A DNA stretch of 27,498 nt, taken from assembly GCA_964467005.1 (NCBI GenBank), contig CAYXPI010000031.1:1-27498 (forward strand). Direction: 5' to 3'. Both the position numbers and the translations under genes were made by a program. Positions 1 to 7,379 of this stretch are shown one piece after another. Within the stretch, counting starts at the first letter, position 1, and each line of letters begins with the position of its first letter. The notes beneath the pieces are model-generated. The model ran no database searches and was not told the origin of the DNA. It was given only the letters and a program-made list of their open reading frames with translations. Origin of the DNA: Thermohalobaculum sp964467005. Its GTDB lineage: Bacteria > Pseudomonadota > Alphaproteobacteria > Rhodobacterales > Rhodobacteraceae.

Positions 1-288
1 GTGCGGGAAGAGCGCGTAGTTCTGGAACACCATGCCGAGGTCGCGCTGATGCGGCGGCGTTCGGATCATCTCGTCGGCGCCGAAGCGGAGGGAGCCGCAG
101 TCCGGCCGGGTGAAGCCTGCGATCACCATGAGGAGGGTGGTCTTGCCCGAGCCGGAGGGGCCGAGGAGGGTGAGGAACTCGCCAGATCGAATGTCGAGGG
201 TCACGTCGTCGAGCGCGCGCACGGGCCCGTAGGTTTTGGTTACCCCGCGCACGGCAATCGGAAGGGCCTCGCCCGCCTCACCGGTCAT
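1..288 (-). CDS. ABC transporter ATP-binding protein, polyamine/iron type (partial, 5' part only)
   Basis: The first 96 residues of an ATPase that would power import with the adjacent binding protein; the rest lies beyond the left edge. Visible are a short N-terminal strand, Walker A (GPSGSGKTT, about residues 42-50) and the Q-loop region ending FQNYALFPH, wording typical of the PotA/FbpC group. The ATG at 288-286 is chosen because a G-rich ribosome site (AGGGGGG) sits six bases upstream. It follows the binding-protein gene by 55 bases, which hold a perfect 24-bp palindrome. The permease genes expected for a complete transporter are not visible and probably lie to the left. Substrate is inferred from the neighbouring binding protein and amine oxidase, not from this fragment. 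Confidence 0.88.
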   Translation of the reverse strand, partial: MTGEAGEALPIAVRGVTKTYGPVRALDDVTLDIRSGEFLTLLGPSGSGKTTLLMVIAGFTRPDCGSLRFGADEMIRTPPHQRDLGMVFQNYALFPH

Positions 289-308
289 GCTTCGCCCCCC
301 TGTCTCGG

Positions 309-332
309 CCCGGGGCGCCGCGGCGCCCCGGG
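309..332. repeat. Perfect 24-bp palindrome between two operon genes
   Basis: Two 12-base arms, CCCGGGGCGCCG and its exact complement, meet with no spacer, so RNA could fold into an 8-10 bp all-GC stem. It lies 11 bases past the binding-protein stop and 20 bases before the ATPase start. Intercistronic hairpins after binding-protein genes often raise the level of that message relative to downstream genes; that role is inferred here. There is no U-run, so it is not a classical terminator. Confidence 0.7.
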
Positions 333-343
333 GGATGTCGCGC

Positions 344-1387
344 TCACTCGGTGAGCATCTCCTGATACATCTCGGCGGCGGTGGTCTCCCACTCGGCGTA
401 CCATTCGAGATTGACCGGAAGCTGCTTCGCCGCGTTGTCCGGGTGCGAGGGCAGCGCGAGGAGCGTCGCCTCGTCGGCCGGCGAGATCGCATAGGCCGCC
501 GTGTTGGTGGGCCCGTAAGTGATGTGGAGCGGCAGGTTGGCCTGATACTTGGCCTGGGAGATGACGGCCAGGAATTCCATCGCCGTGTCCTTGTTGGGCG
601 CGCCTTTCGGGATCGCGAAGCAATCGTAGTCGAGCAGCGCCTGGTTGAAGGAGTAGGCCACCTTCGCGCCGTCCTTGGCCGCGTTGTCGAAGCGCCCGTT
701 CCAGCCGGTGGTCATGTCGACCTCGCCGTCCTTCATGAGCTGGGCGTGCTGGGCGCCCGAGGTCCAGAAGACGGCGATGTGGGGCTTGAGCTCGCGGATC
801 TTGTCGAGCGCGCGCTCGATGCCTGCCTCCGAGCCGAGGACCTCATAGACCTCCTCGGGCGGCACGCCGTCGGCCATCAGCGCGGGCTCCAGCGCGCCGG
901 CCACCTTGCCGCGATAGGCCCGGGTGCCGGGGAACCTCTCCACATCCCAGAAGTCCGCCCAGGATTGCGGGCCCGCATCGCCGTAGGTCTCGGTGTTCCA
1001 GGCATAGACCGTGGAGAACACGTCGCCGCCCACGCAATAGTCGGTGTAGAGACCCGGGTAGAACTCCGAGACGTCGATCACCGAATAGTCGAGCGGCTCG
1101 AGGAGGCCCTCGGCGGCCGCGCGCGCCGCCGAGCCGGAGCCCGAGGCCACGATGTCGAGCGTGACAGCGCCGGTTTGCACCTGAAGGCGCACATCCGACA
1201 TGCCGCCATAGGTCTCCTGCTTCACCTCGATGCCGGTGTCGGCCGCGGCGGGCTCGAACAGCGCCTTCGACTGCGCCTCCTGATAGGACCCGCCCCAGGA
1301 GGCGATGGTGACCGTTTTTTCGGCCGCGAGCGCGGCGGGGGCGGCCAGGCTGGCCGCCGCGAGGGCGGCGATGATCCGGGTGGTCAT
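344..1387 (-). CDS. Periplasmic substrate-binding protein of a polyamine-type ABC transporter
   Basis: A 347-residue extracytoplasmic solute-binding protein of the spermidine/putrescine (PotD-like) class. Residues 1-21 form a cleavable signal peptide ending PAALA before AEKTVTIASWGG. The mature protein opens with the SWGGSYQEA strand-loop common to this class, and a TTGWNGR segment (about residue 225) falls where ligand-contacting residues lie in relatives. The ATG at 1387 has an AGGGAGA ribosome site about nine bases upstream. It follows the flavin oxidoreductase gene by 78 bases and precedes an ABC ATPase, so all three are probably one transcript. The oxidoreductase suggests an amine ligand, but the sequence resembles PotD only loosely, so the exact substrate is open. 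Confidence 0.88.
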   Translation of the reverse strand: MTTRIIAALAAASLAAPAALAAEKTVTIASWGGSYQEAQSKALFEPAAADTGIEVKQETYGGMSDVRLQVQTGAVTLDIVASGSGSAARAAAEGLLEPLDYSVIDVSEFYPGLYTDYCVGGDVFSTVYAWNTETYGDAGPQSWADFWDVERFPGTRAYRGKVAGALEPALMADGVPPEEVYEVLGSEAGIERALDKIRELKPHIAVFWTSGAQHAQLMKDGEVDMTTGWNGRFDNAAKDGAKVAYSFNQALLDYDCFAIPKGAPNKDTAMEFLAVISQAKYQANLPLHITYGPTNTAAYAISPADEATLLALPSHPDNAAKQLPVNLEWYAEWETTAAEMYQEMLTE

Positions 1388-1465
1388 GTGTCTCTGTCTC
1401 CCTGTTGTGGTCGTGTGGGCCGGCCGGGCTTTCTCGGCCCCGTCGGCGGTCCGTCCGGCCGGAGG

Positions 1466-2863
1466 TCAGGCCGAACGGGAGCTCCGGCCGCGCGCGGCGC
1501 GGCGGCAGTCGAGGCGGTCGCGCCAGGCGTACCAGGCAACCGCCGCGGGCAGGAACCAGGGCCGCCCGGCATAGAGCGGGCGGGTGGGAAAGGGCAGGTC
1601 GTCGAACGCCGTGCGCCCCTCGGCGCGGCCAAGCACCTTCTGCCCCGTGCGCAAGCCGAGATAGCTCGACATCGAGACGCCGGAGCCGCAATAGCCCAAG
1701 GCGTAGTGGATCCCCTCGTGAACCCCGGTGTGGGCAAGCTCGTCGAAGGTGTAGGCGACGAAGCCGCACCAGGAGTGGGATATCTTGGTCTCGCGGAGCT
1801 CGGGGAAGATGCGCGTCATCTCCGCATGGAGGCGCGGCGCGCTCTTCCGGGGATCGGTCTCGGCCGCCGAGACCCGCCCGCCGAACACCACCCGCCGACC
1901 ATCGGGCGACGGGCCGTAATAGTAGACAACCCGGCGCGTGTCGCACGTCACCCGGCCGGTGGGAAAGAGGGCGCGAACCCGCTCGGGCGCCATGGGCTCG
2001 GTCGCGATCACATAGCTGCCGATGGGGATCACGCGGCGCCGCAACCAGGGCGTCACGGCGCGCGTGTAGCCGTTGGTGGCCACCACCACGTCGCGCGCGC
2101 GGATGGTGCCGAGCTCCGTGGCGATCTCGAACTCCGCGCCGCGCTTCTCGATCGCGAGGGCCGCGCAACGGGGGACCACCTGAACCCCGCTCGCCAGGGC
2201 CGCCATCAGGAGCCCGCGGTGATACCGGCCGGGATGGAGCCGCGCGACCCAGGGGAAGACCACGCCGCCCCAGTAGAAATCCGACCCAATCTCGGCGCCC
2301 TGCTCGGCCCGCGGCACGGCGAAGGCGTCGTCGCCCTCCTCCCGCCGTCGCCGCTCGGCCCGCCGCGCGAGGCCCTCATACGCCTCCGGCGTGTGCGCGG
2401 CGTGGAAGCGCCCAGTGCGGCCGAAGTCGCAGGCGATGCCCTCCTCGGCCACAAAGCTCTCCACCCAGTCGAGCGCGGCCCGCCCCTCCGCCCGGATCGC
2501 CTCGGCGCGGTCCCGTCCGACACGGCGGGTGAGCTGGGTGAGAGAGGGCTTCACGCTCGAGCTGATCTGGCCGCCGTTGCGCGTGCTGCACCCCCAGCCG
2601 GGCTCGCCCGCCTCGAGCACCACGGTGGTGCGCCCGCCGCGGGCGGTGACGAGCGCCGCGTTGAGCCCGGTGTAGCCCGACCCGACGACCACGACATCCG
2701 CCCGCTCTGCGAGCTTCCGCGGGAGCGCCGGGGCGGCGGGCAGGCCCTCGTGCCAATAGGGCTCGGTGGAAAAACCCGCGCCGAAGAGGCGCCCCGGGCC
2801 ACGGCCGACCGGCGCTGGCCTCGGCCCCTCGCCCCCCATCTCTCTCAGCTCCGGCTCGGCCAT
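1466..2863 (-). CDS. FAD-dependent amine oxidoreductase (DAO family, gamma-glutamylputrescine oxidase-like)
   Basis: A 465-residue cytoplasmic flavoprotein of the DAO fold. The FAD-binding motif GSGYTG is at residues 61-66, the acidic end of strand two (VVLEAG) near residue 84, and GCSTRNGGQ at 91-99, a signature shared with PuuB/OrdL-type oxidases. The C-terminal half carries YCGSGVSMSSYLG, the usual second flavin-contact region. These enzymes oxidise secondary amines such as gamma-glutamylputrescine, giving an aldehyde and peroxide. The ATG at 2863 is preferred over a longer in-frame start at 2962 because an AAGGA site sits five bases upstream and homologous sequence begins soon after. Its place upstream of a polyamine-type transporter suggests it handles the imported amine; the exact substrate is inferred. 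Confidence 0.87.
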   Translation of the reverse strand: MAEPELREMGGEGPRPAPVGRGPGRLFGAGFSTEPYWHEGLPAAPALPRKLAERADVVVVGSGYTGLNAALVTARGGRTTVVLEAGEPGWGCSTRNGGQISSSVKPSLTQLTRRVGRDRAEAIRAEGRAALDWVESFVAEEGIACDFGRTGRFHAAHTPEAYEGLARRAERRRREEGDDAFAVPRAEQGAEIGSDFYWGGVVFPWVARLHPGRYHRGLLMAALASGVQVVPRCAALAIEKRGAEFEIATELGTIRARDVVVATNGYTRAVTPWLRRRVIPIGSYVIATEPMAPERVRALFPTGRVTCDTRRVVYYYGPSPDGRRVVFGGRVSAAETDPRKSAPRLHAEMTRIFPELRETKISHSWCGFVAYTFDELAHTGVHEGIHYALGYCGSGVSMSSYLGLRTGQKVLGRAEGRTAFDDLPFPTRPLYAGRPWFLPAAVAWYAWRDRLDCRRAARGRSSRSA

Positions 2864-2893
2864 GGGTGTCCTTCGCGCAACTCTCGCGAGGGT

Positions 2894-2922
2894 ATCCGAA
2901 CAAAGGGGGCGGCCAAGGTCAA
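2894..2922 (-). promoter_or_regulatory. Possible sigma70-type promoter for the oxidoreductase–transporter operon
   Basis: On the minus strand TTGACC (2922-2917, 5/6 to consensus) is followed after 17 bases by TCGGAT (2899-2894, 3/6). It would give a leader of about 25 bases before the ATG at 2863. The -10 box is poor, so this is a weak call. Confidence 0.3.
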
Positions 2923-3318
2923 CGGAAATGGTGGGCTCTGCCGTGCCGCGGGGCCTCGCCACCGTCCGGGCCGGACGGTCGGCGCCGGTCCGATAGGGGT
3001 GCAGCGCGTGGCCTCGGTGGAAGACGACCTCGCACTCGCCACCGGTGCTCTCGTCGACACCCGCCGACGCGCCGCCTCGCTCCGCGTGCTCACGATGATG
3101 GCAAGCTGCGGGACGCTCACACCGTCGCGCAGGATCGAGTCCCTCCGGGCGAGGACGGTGCCGAGTGCACCGGTGGCAAGAGCGACCGCCCGGCCTCGAC
3201 CCACCAAGCCGCGGGGCACAACCGCTGCGGTGAGGTCCCGCTCGGTGGCGGCGCCGGCAATGGCGCTCTCGACGATCCCGTCGCGCAGCGGACCCGCCCG
3301 GCCTGACGGGAAAATGGG
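2923..3318. other. Non-coding or degenerate stretch between divergent operons
   Basis: About 400 bases between the two putative promoters hold no gene I can recognise. Open frames exist on both strands because of the high GC content, but their translations are low-complexity and lack ribosome sites or known motifs. It may be a decayed gene or plain spacer. Confidence 0.5.
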
Positions 3319-3348
3319 TTGACCCCCCCGCCGGCCGCTCTTCATAGT
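3319..3348 (+). promoter_or_regulatory. Probable sigma70-type promoter of the pqq operon
   Basis: TTGACC (3319-3324, 5/6 to consensus) and CATAGT (3343-3348, 4/6) are separated by 18 bases. Transcription would start near 3355, leaving a leader of about 45 bases before pqqA. It is the best promoter-like match upstream of the operon in an otherwise very GC-rich stretch. Confidence 0.5.
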
Positions 3349-3399
3349 CGCGCGCAACCCGGCCGCCCGCGCGGCTGCACCCGGATCTTGGAGGACACG

Positions 3400-3495
3400 A
3401 TGGCCTGGACCGCCCCGACGATCGACGAACTCGCCTGCGGCATGGAGATCAACATGTACGCACCGGCCGAGACCGACGAGCGCGCGCGCGACTGA
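3400..3495 (+). CDS. pqqA: PQQ precursor peptide PqqA
   Basis: A 31-residue peptide that supplies the carbon skeleton of pyrroloquinoline quinone. It contains the diagnostic Glu-x-x-x-Tyr motif (EINMY) with the crosslinked residues at Glu16 and Tyr20, preceded by CGM as in many PqqA peptides, and begins MAWT. A GGAGG ribosome site at 3390-3394 lies five bases upstream of the ATG. pqqB starts 27 bases after the stop. PqqE, with PqqD as carrier, joins Glu16 to Tyr20 while they are still in the peptide. The gene is small enough to be missed by automatic gene callers. No pqqF/pqqG protease gene to excise the crosslinked residues is in the window. Confidence 0.95.
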   Translation: MAWTAPTIDELACGMEINMYAPAETDERARD

Positions 3496-3522
3496 CGCGG
3501 CGCTGACCGCGAAGGCCGAAGC

Positions 3523-4422
3523 TTGAGCGGACTTCGCGTCATCATCCTGGGGGCGGCGGCCGGCGGCGGGCTGCCCCAATGGAATTGCGCCTGCCCGAAT
3601 TGCCAGGCGGCCCGGGCGGGCACTCTTTCGCCCGCCACCCAATCTTCTGCGGCGGTCTCGGTGGATGGGGTGGACTGGGCGCTCCTCAACGCCTCTCCCG
3701 ATCTCGGCGGACAGATCCTCGCCACACCCGAGCTCCACCCGCACGGCCTCCGCCGGTCCCCGATCCGCGCGGTCCTCCTCACCAACGGCGACATCGACCA
3801 TGTGGCGGGCCTCCTCACCCTTCGAGAGCGCCAGGCCTTCGACCTCATCGCCACGGCCGAGATCCTGGATGTGCTCGCGGCCAATCCGATCTTCGCCGCG
3901 CTGGACCCCGCGCTCGTCGCCCGCCGGGCCGTCGCGCTCGACCGGCCGTTCGAGATCCTCCCCGGCCTCCACGCGCGGCTCGTTCCGGTGCCCGGCAAGG
4001 TTCCCCTCTATCTCGAGGGGGAGAGCGTGGCGACCGATCTGGAGGGCGAGCAGACCGTGGGTGTCGAGCTCACGGCCTCTGGGCGGCGCGCGCTCTACAT
4101 CCCGGGCTGCGCCCGCGTCACCCCGGCGCTGGCCGCGCGGCTCTCGGGCGCCGACCTCCTCCTCTTCGACGGCACGCTCTGGGCCGACGACGAGATGATC
4201 CGCCTGGGCGTCGGCGCGAAGACCGGCCTGCGCATGGGCCATCTCAGCATCAGCGGGCCGGAGGGGTCGCTCGCCGCCCTCGCGCCACTCGAGATCGGGC
4301 GCAAAGTGTACGTGCATCTCAACAACACCAATCCCGCCCTCGTCCCCGGATCGCGCGAGCGGGCCGAGGTGGAGGCGGCTGGCTGGGCGGTGGCGGCCGA
4401 CGGGATGGAGCTCCGCCTGTGA
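3523..4422 (+). CDS. pqqB: PQQ biosynthesis protein PqqB (metallo-beta-lactamase fold)
   Basis: A 299-residue protein of the usual PqqB length. The N-terminal IILGAAAGGGLPQWNC with a CxCxxC cluster (CACPNC, about residues 22-27) is the structural zinc site. NASPDLGGQ (about residues 55-63) and NGDIDHVAGLL (about 89-99) are the conserved metallo-hydrolase motifs, and the FDGTLW and MGHLSISG blocks near the C-terminus also match. PqqB is an iron-dependent hydroxylase acting on the diamino-acid intermediate. Translation probably starts at TTG 3523, seven bases after GAAGG. The stop overlaps the pqqC start as GTGA, implying translational coupling. Confidence 0.96.
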   Translation: MSGLRVIILGAAAGGGLPQWNCACPNCQAARAGTLSPATQSSAAVSVDGVDWALLNASPDLGGQILATPELHPHGLRRSPIRAVLLTNGDIDHVAGLLTLRERQAFDLIATAEILDVLAANPIFAALDPALVARRAVALDRPFEILPGLHARLVPVPGKVPLYLEGESVATDLEGEQTVGVELTASGRRALYIPGCARVTPALAARLSGADLLLFDGTLWADDEMIRLGVGAKTGLRMGHLSISGPEGSLAALAPLEIGRKVYVHLNNTNPALVPGSRERAEVEAAGWAVAADGMELRL

Positions 4423-5165
4423 GCCCGCCGCCCGCCTCCCGCGCCGCGTTCGAGGCGCGCCTCCGCCGGATCGGCGCGGAGCGCTATCACGACACGCATC
4501 CCTTCCACCACCGGCTGCACGGCGGCCACTGCACGCCGGACGAGGTCCGCGCCTGGGTGATCAACCGCCACTACTACCAAAGCCGGATCCCGATGAAGGA
4601 CGCGGCCCTCCTCTCCCGGGTCGAGGACCCGGCGCTCCGACGCGCCTGGCGTCGCCGGATCGAGGACCAGGACGGCACGGAGGAGCGCGAAGGGGGCCTC
4701 GCGCGGTGGCTGCGCCTCGCCGCGGCGGTGGGGCTCGACCCGGCCTATGTCGCGTCGGGCGCGGGCGTCATGCCGGCCACCCGCTTCGCCGTCGACGCCT
4801 ATGTGCGCTTCGTGCGCGAGCGTTCGCTCCTCGAGGCCGTCGCCTCCTCTCTGACCGAGCTCTTCGCGCCGAGGATCCACGCCGAGCGCATTGCGGGCCT
4901 TATCGAGCACTACGCCTTCGCCGACGAGCGCGCCCTCGGCTACTTCCGCACCCGGCTCGAGGAGGCTCCGAAGGACGTGGAATTCGGCCTCGCCTGGGTG
5001 CTCGACCGCGCGGTCACCGCCGACGCGCAGGACCGCGCCGCCGCCGCCCTCGTCTTCAAGACCGACGTCCTCTGGGCCCAGCTCGACGCGCTCTGGGCGG
5101 GCTATGTCGAGCCAGGCCGCATTCCCCCCGGCGCGTGGCGCCCCGGCACCGGGCTCGCGCCATGA
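4419..5165 (+). CDS. pqqC: Pyrroloquinoline-quinone synthase PqqC, with Gln at position 84
   Basis: A 248-residue helical oxidase catalysing the last step of PQQ synthesis, a cofactor-free ring closure and multi-electron oxidation. It aligns with my recollection of the Klebsiella enzyme without gaps through residue 220. Tyr23, His24, Arg50, Gln54, Lys60, Glu147, His154, Arg157, Tyr175, Arg179 and Lys214 all fall at the same numbers. The exception is position 84: the DHDG motif reads DQDG, putting Gln where Klebsiella has an active-site His linked to oxygen and peroxide handling. The codon is CAG, one base from a His codon. The GTG start at 4419 overlaps the pqqB stop by four bases, and the stop overlaps the pqqD ATG. 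Context favours a functional enzyme. Confidence 0.96.
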   Translation: MSPPPASRAAFEARLRRIGAERYHDTHPFHHRLHGGHCTPDEVRAWVINRHYYQSRIPMKDAALLSRVEDPALRRAWRRRIEDQDGTEEREGGLARWLRLAAAVGLDPAYVASGAGVMPATRFAVDAYVRFVRERSLLEAVASSLTELFAPRIHAERIAGLIEHYAFADERALGYFRTRLEEAPKDVEFGLAWVLDRAVTADAQDRAAAALVFKTDVLWAQLDALWAGYVEPGRIPPGAWRPGTGLAP

Positions 5166-5443
5166 CGCTCGAGGAGCATCTCCGGCCGCGCCTCCTCTCG
5201 GGCGTGCGCACAAAATACGACCGCGTGCGGGACAGATGGGTCCTCCTCGCGCCGGAGCGGACCTTGCGGCTCGACCCCATCGGCGCCGCGATCCTTGCCG
5301 AGATCGACGGCGCACGGAGCTTCGGGGCGATCGTCGACGCCCTGGCCGAGCGGTACGCCGCGCCGCGGGACCGGATCGCGCGCGACGCCGGCGCCTTTCT
5401 CGCGGCCCTCATCGAGCGGCGCATGGCCGAGGCCCTCCCATGA
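5162..5443 (+). CDS. pqqD: PQQ biosynthesis peptide chaperone PqqD
   Basis: A 93-residue RiPP recognition element that binds the PqqA peptide and presents it to PqqE. The winged-helix pattern is visible: a strand pair RDRWVLLAPERTLRLDPIG followed by AAILAEIDGARSFGAIVDALAERY and a helical tail with FLAALIERRMAE. LNxxGAxIL-type wording appears here as LDPIGAAIL. ATGA overlaps join it to pqqC upstream and pqqE downstream, so the three should be translated in step. Length and motifs are ordinary for the family. Confidence 0.95.
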   Translation: MTLEEHLRPRLLSGVRTKYDRVRDRWVLLAPERTLRLDPIGAAILAEIDGARSFGAIVDALAERYAAPRDRIARDAGAFLAALIERRMAEALP

Positions 5444-6531
5444 CCGCGCCCGGCGCCGTGTCTCCACCAATGGCGCTCCTCGCCGAGCTCACCCATCGCT
5501 GCCCGCTGGCCTGCCCCTATTGCTCCAACCCCATCGCGCTGGCGCAGCGTTCGGCCGAGCTTCCCACCGAGACCTGGGCGCGGGTCTTTGCCGAGGCGGC
5601 GGAGATCGGCGTTCTCCATGTCCATCTCTCGGGCGGCGAGCCGGCCGCTCGGCACGATCTCGAGGCGCTGGTGGCCGCCTGCCGCGCCGCGGATCTCTAC
5701 GCCAACCTCATCACCTCGGGCGTCGGCCTCACCGAGCGGCGGCTCGACGCCTTGGCCGCCGCCGGGCTCGACCATGTGCAGCTCTCGATCCAAGGGGCGG
5801 ACGCGGCGACGGCCGACGCCATCGGCGGCTACGCCGGCGGCTTCGCGCGCAAGATGCAGGTGGCCGCCTGGGCGACGGAGCGGGACCTGCCGCTCACGGT
5901 CAACGCGGTGATGCACGCGCGCAATCTCGACCGGCTGGAGGAGACCATCGCGCTGGCCCTCGAGCTCGGCGCCCGGCGGGTGGAGATTGCCACCGTCCAG
6001 TTCCACGGCTGGGCCGAACGGAACCGGGCGGCCCTCATGCCGACGCGGGCGCAGGCCCAAGCGGCGGCCGCGACGGTGGCCGCGGCCCGCGCGCGGCTGA
6101 AAGGCCGGATGGTGATCGACTATGTGCCCGCGGACCACCACGCGGATTACCCCAAGGCCTGCATGGGCGGCTGGGGAAGCACAGGGCTCGTCGTCGTGCC
6201 GGACGGCCGCGCCCTGCCCTGCCATGCGGCCCACACCATCCCGGGCCTCGCCTTCCCCCGGGTGACCGACCAGAGCCTCGGCGAGATCTGGGAAAGAAGT
6301 GCGGCCTTCAACGCATTCCGCGGGGTGGACTGGATGCAGGAACCCTGCCGATCCTGCGACCGGCGGGGCGTCGATTTCGGGGGATGCCGCTGCCAGGCAT
6401 TGGCCCTGACGGGCGACGCGCGGGCGACCGATCCGGTCTGCGTCAAGTCCCCCCACCGCGCGCCCCTCATGGCCCGGGTGGAGGCGGAGGCCGCGGCCGG
6501 TGCCCCGCTCGTCTACCGGACAGGTCCGTAA
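5440..6531 (+). CDS. pqqE: PqqA peptide cyclase PqqE (radical SAM/SPASM)
   Basis: A 363-residue radical-SAM enzyme that forms the carbon–carbon bond between Glu16 and Tyr20 of PqqA. The SAM-cluster motif CPLACPYC is at Cys21, Cys25 and Cys28, and the GGE motif at residues 65-67. The C-terminal SPASM domain keeps seven cysteines (241, 261, 303, 306, 316, 318, 334), enough for two auxiliary Fe-S clusters. The ATG overlaps the pqqD stop. The last 19 bases overlap the end of the opposing ureD gene, so the two operons converge with no room for a separate terminator. Confidence 0.96.
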   Translation: MTAPGAVSPPMALLAELTHRCPLACPYCSNPIALAQRSAELPTETWARVFAEAAEIGVLHVHLSGGEPAARHDLEALVAACRAADLYANLITSGVGLTERRLDALAAAGLDHVQLSIQGADAATADAIGGYAGGFARKMQVAAWATERDLPLTVNAVMHARNLDRLEETIALALELGARRVEIATVQFHGWAERNRAALMPTRAQAQAAAATVAAARARLKGRMVIDYVPADHHADYPKACMGGWGSTGLVVVPDGRALPCHAAHTIPGLAFPRVTDQSLGEIWERSAAFNAFRGVDWMQEPCRSCDRRGVDFGGCRCQALALTGDARATDPVCVKSPHRAPLMARVEAEAAAGAPLVYRTGP

Positions 6532-7379
6532 GCGCCCAGCCGAACGGGCGGCGGGGAAAGGCCCAGCACCGCGCGCCAGATCCGATCCCGCACCGCCGTG
6601 CGGGCGGGCGCCAGCGCATCCCTCTCCCAGCCGAGGAGGCTCACCACCAGCCCTGCGCCATTGGGCAGAGACCCCACCCCGGCATAGGCAGGGCTCGCCG
6701 CCTCGGTGAGCGGCGCGGCCAGCGCCTCCGCAAGCCCGGCGGCCCGGACGTCGAGGCAGAGGATCTGTGCCAGAGCCCGCGGGGCGCCCCGCCGCCCGCC
6801 CGCCGCAGCCACCGCCTCGGGCGTGAGCGCCAGACGCGCCGCGGCCAGGCCCGCGTCCCCGGGGGCGACAATGCGCACGGCCAGTTCCACGGCGAAGGGC
6901 AGGCCCTCTGGCCAGACGACTGCCTCGGACCACAGCACCGTCGCCTCGGCCGCGGCCGAGACCTCGAGCCGGCTCGCGAGCCGCGCCCGGGGGCGGAGAA
7001 CCGTGGGCGGGCGCACCACCTCGAGACAAGCCCCCGGTGCGGCGTCGATCTCCCAGACCGTCTCGGCCGCAGCGCCACCGCGCCCGGGCTGGACGATCTC
7101 GGCCCCCGCAAAGGCGAGCTGGAGGGCCGCGCCCGTCCCCACCGCCGCACGCGCGCGCACCCGATCGCCGCCCAGAACGACGCCCGCGACCGACTGCGGG
7201 ATGACCGTGGCAAGTCCCTCCGGCCCCCCGCCATGGTGAAAGGCCCGGGTGAGGCTCCAGGGATAGCGCCGGCCCGCGCGGGCGAGCCAGGTCATGCCGT
7301 CGTCCCCCCGCGCCGCCACGAGATCGAGCGCGGGCACGTCCGGCCCGAGCGGCGGGGCGCCATCGGCCCCGGGGCTCAT
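6513..7379 (-). CDS. ureD: Urease accessory protein UreD
   Basis: A 288-residue protein of normal UreD/UreH length. It carries family wording such as GGGPEGLATVIPQS, GGDRVRARAAVGTGAALQL and the C-terminal WRAVLGLSPPPVR, where relatives read WR-x-LG-x-P-R. UreD is the scaffold that docks on apo-urease and recruits UreF and UreG for nickel delivery. The ATG at 7379 overlaps the ureC stop (ATGA). It is the last gene of the nine-gene transcript, and its end runs 19 bases into pqqE on the opposite strand. Relatives usually sit first in urease operons, so its terminal position is less common. Confidence 0.88.
   Translation of the reverse strand: MSPGADGAPPLGPDVPALDLVAARGDDGMTWLARAGRRYPWSLTRAFHHGGGPEGLATVIPQSVAGVVLGGDRVRARAAVGTGAALQLAFAGAEIVQPGRGGAAAETVWEIDAAPGACLEVVRPPTVLRPRARLASRLEVSAAAEATVLWSEAVVWPEGLPFAVELAVRIVAPGDAGLAAARLALTPEAVAAAGGRRGAPRALAQILCLDVRAAGLAEALAAPLTEAASPAYAGVGSLPNGAGLVVSLLGWERDALAPARTAVRDRIWRAVLGLSPPPVRLGAYGPVR

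Noticed and set aside
1466..2962. Longer start for the flavin oxidoreductase at 2962
   Set aside because: The extra 33 residues are not FAD-fold-like and lack a ribosome site, while the ATG at 2863 has AAGGA five bases upstream.
236..3322. A plus-strand open frame of over 1000 codons
   Set aside because: It is antisense to two well-supported minus-strand genes, has Arg/Gly/Pro-rich low-complexity translation and no family motifs; long antisense frames are expected at this GC content.
2845..3345. Possible minus-strand gene of about 166 codons upstream of the oxidoreductase
   Set aside because: No recognisable domain, no ribosome site and compositional bias of a shadow frame; it would also overlap the oxidoreductase start.
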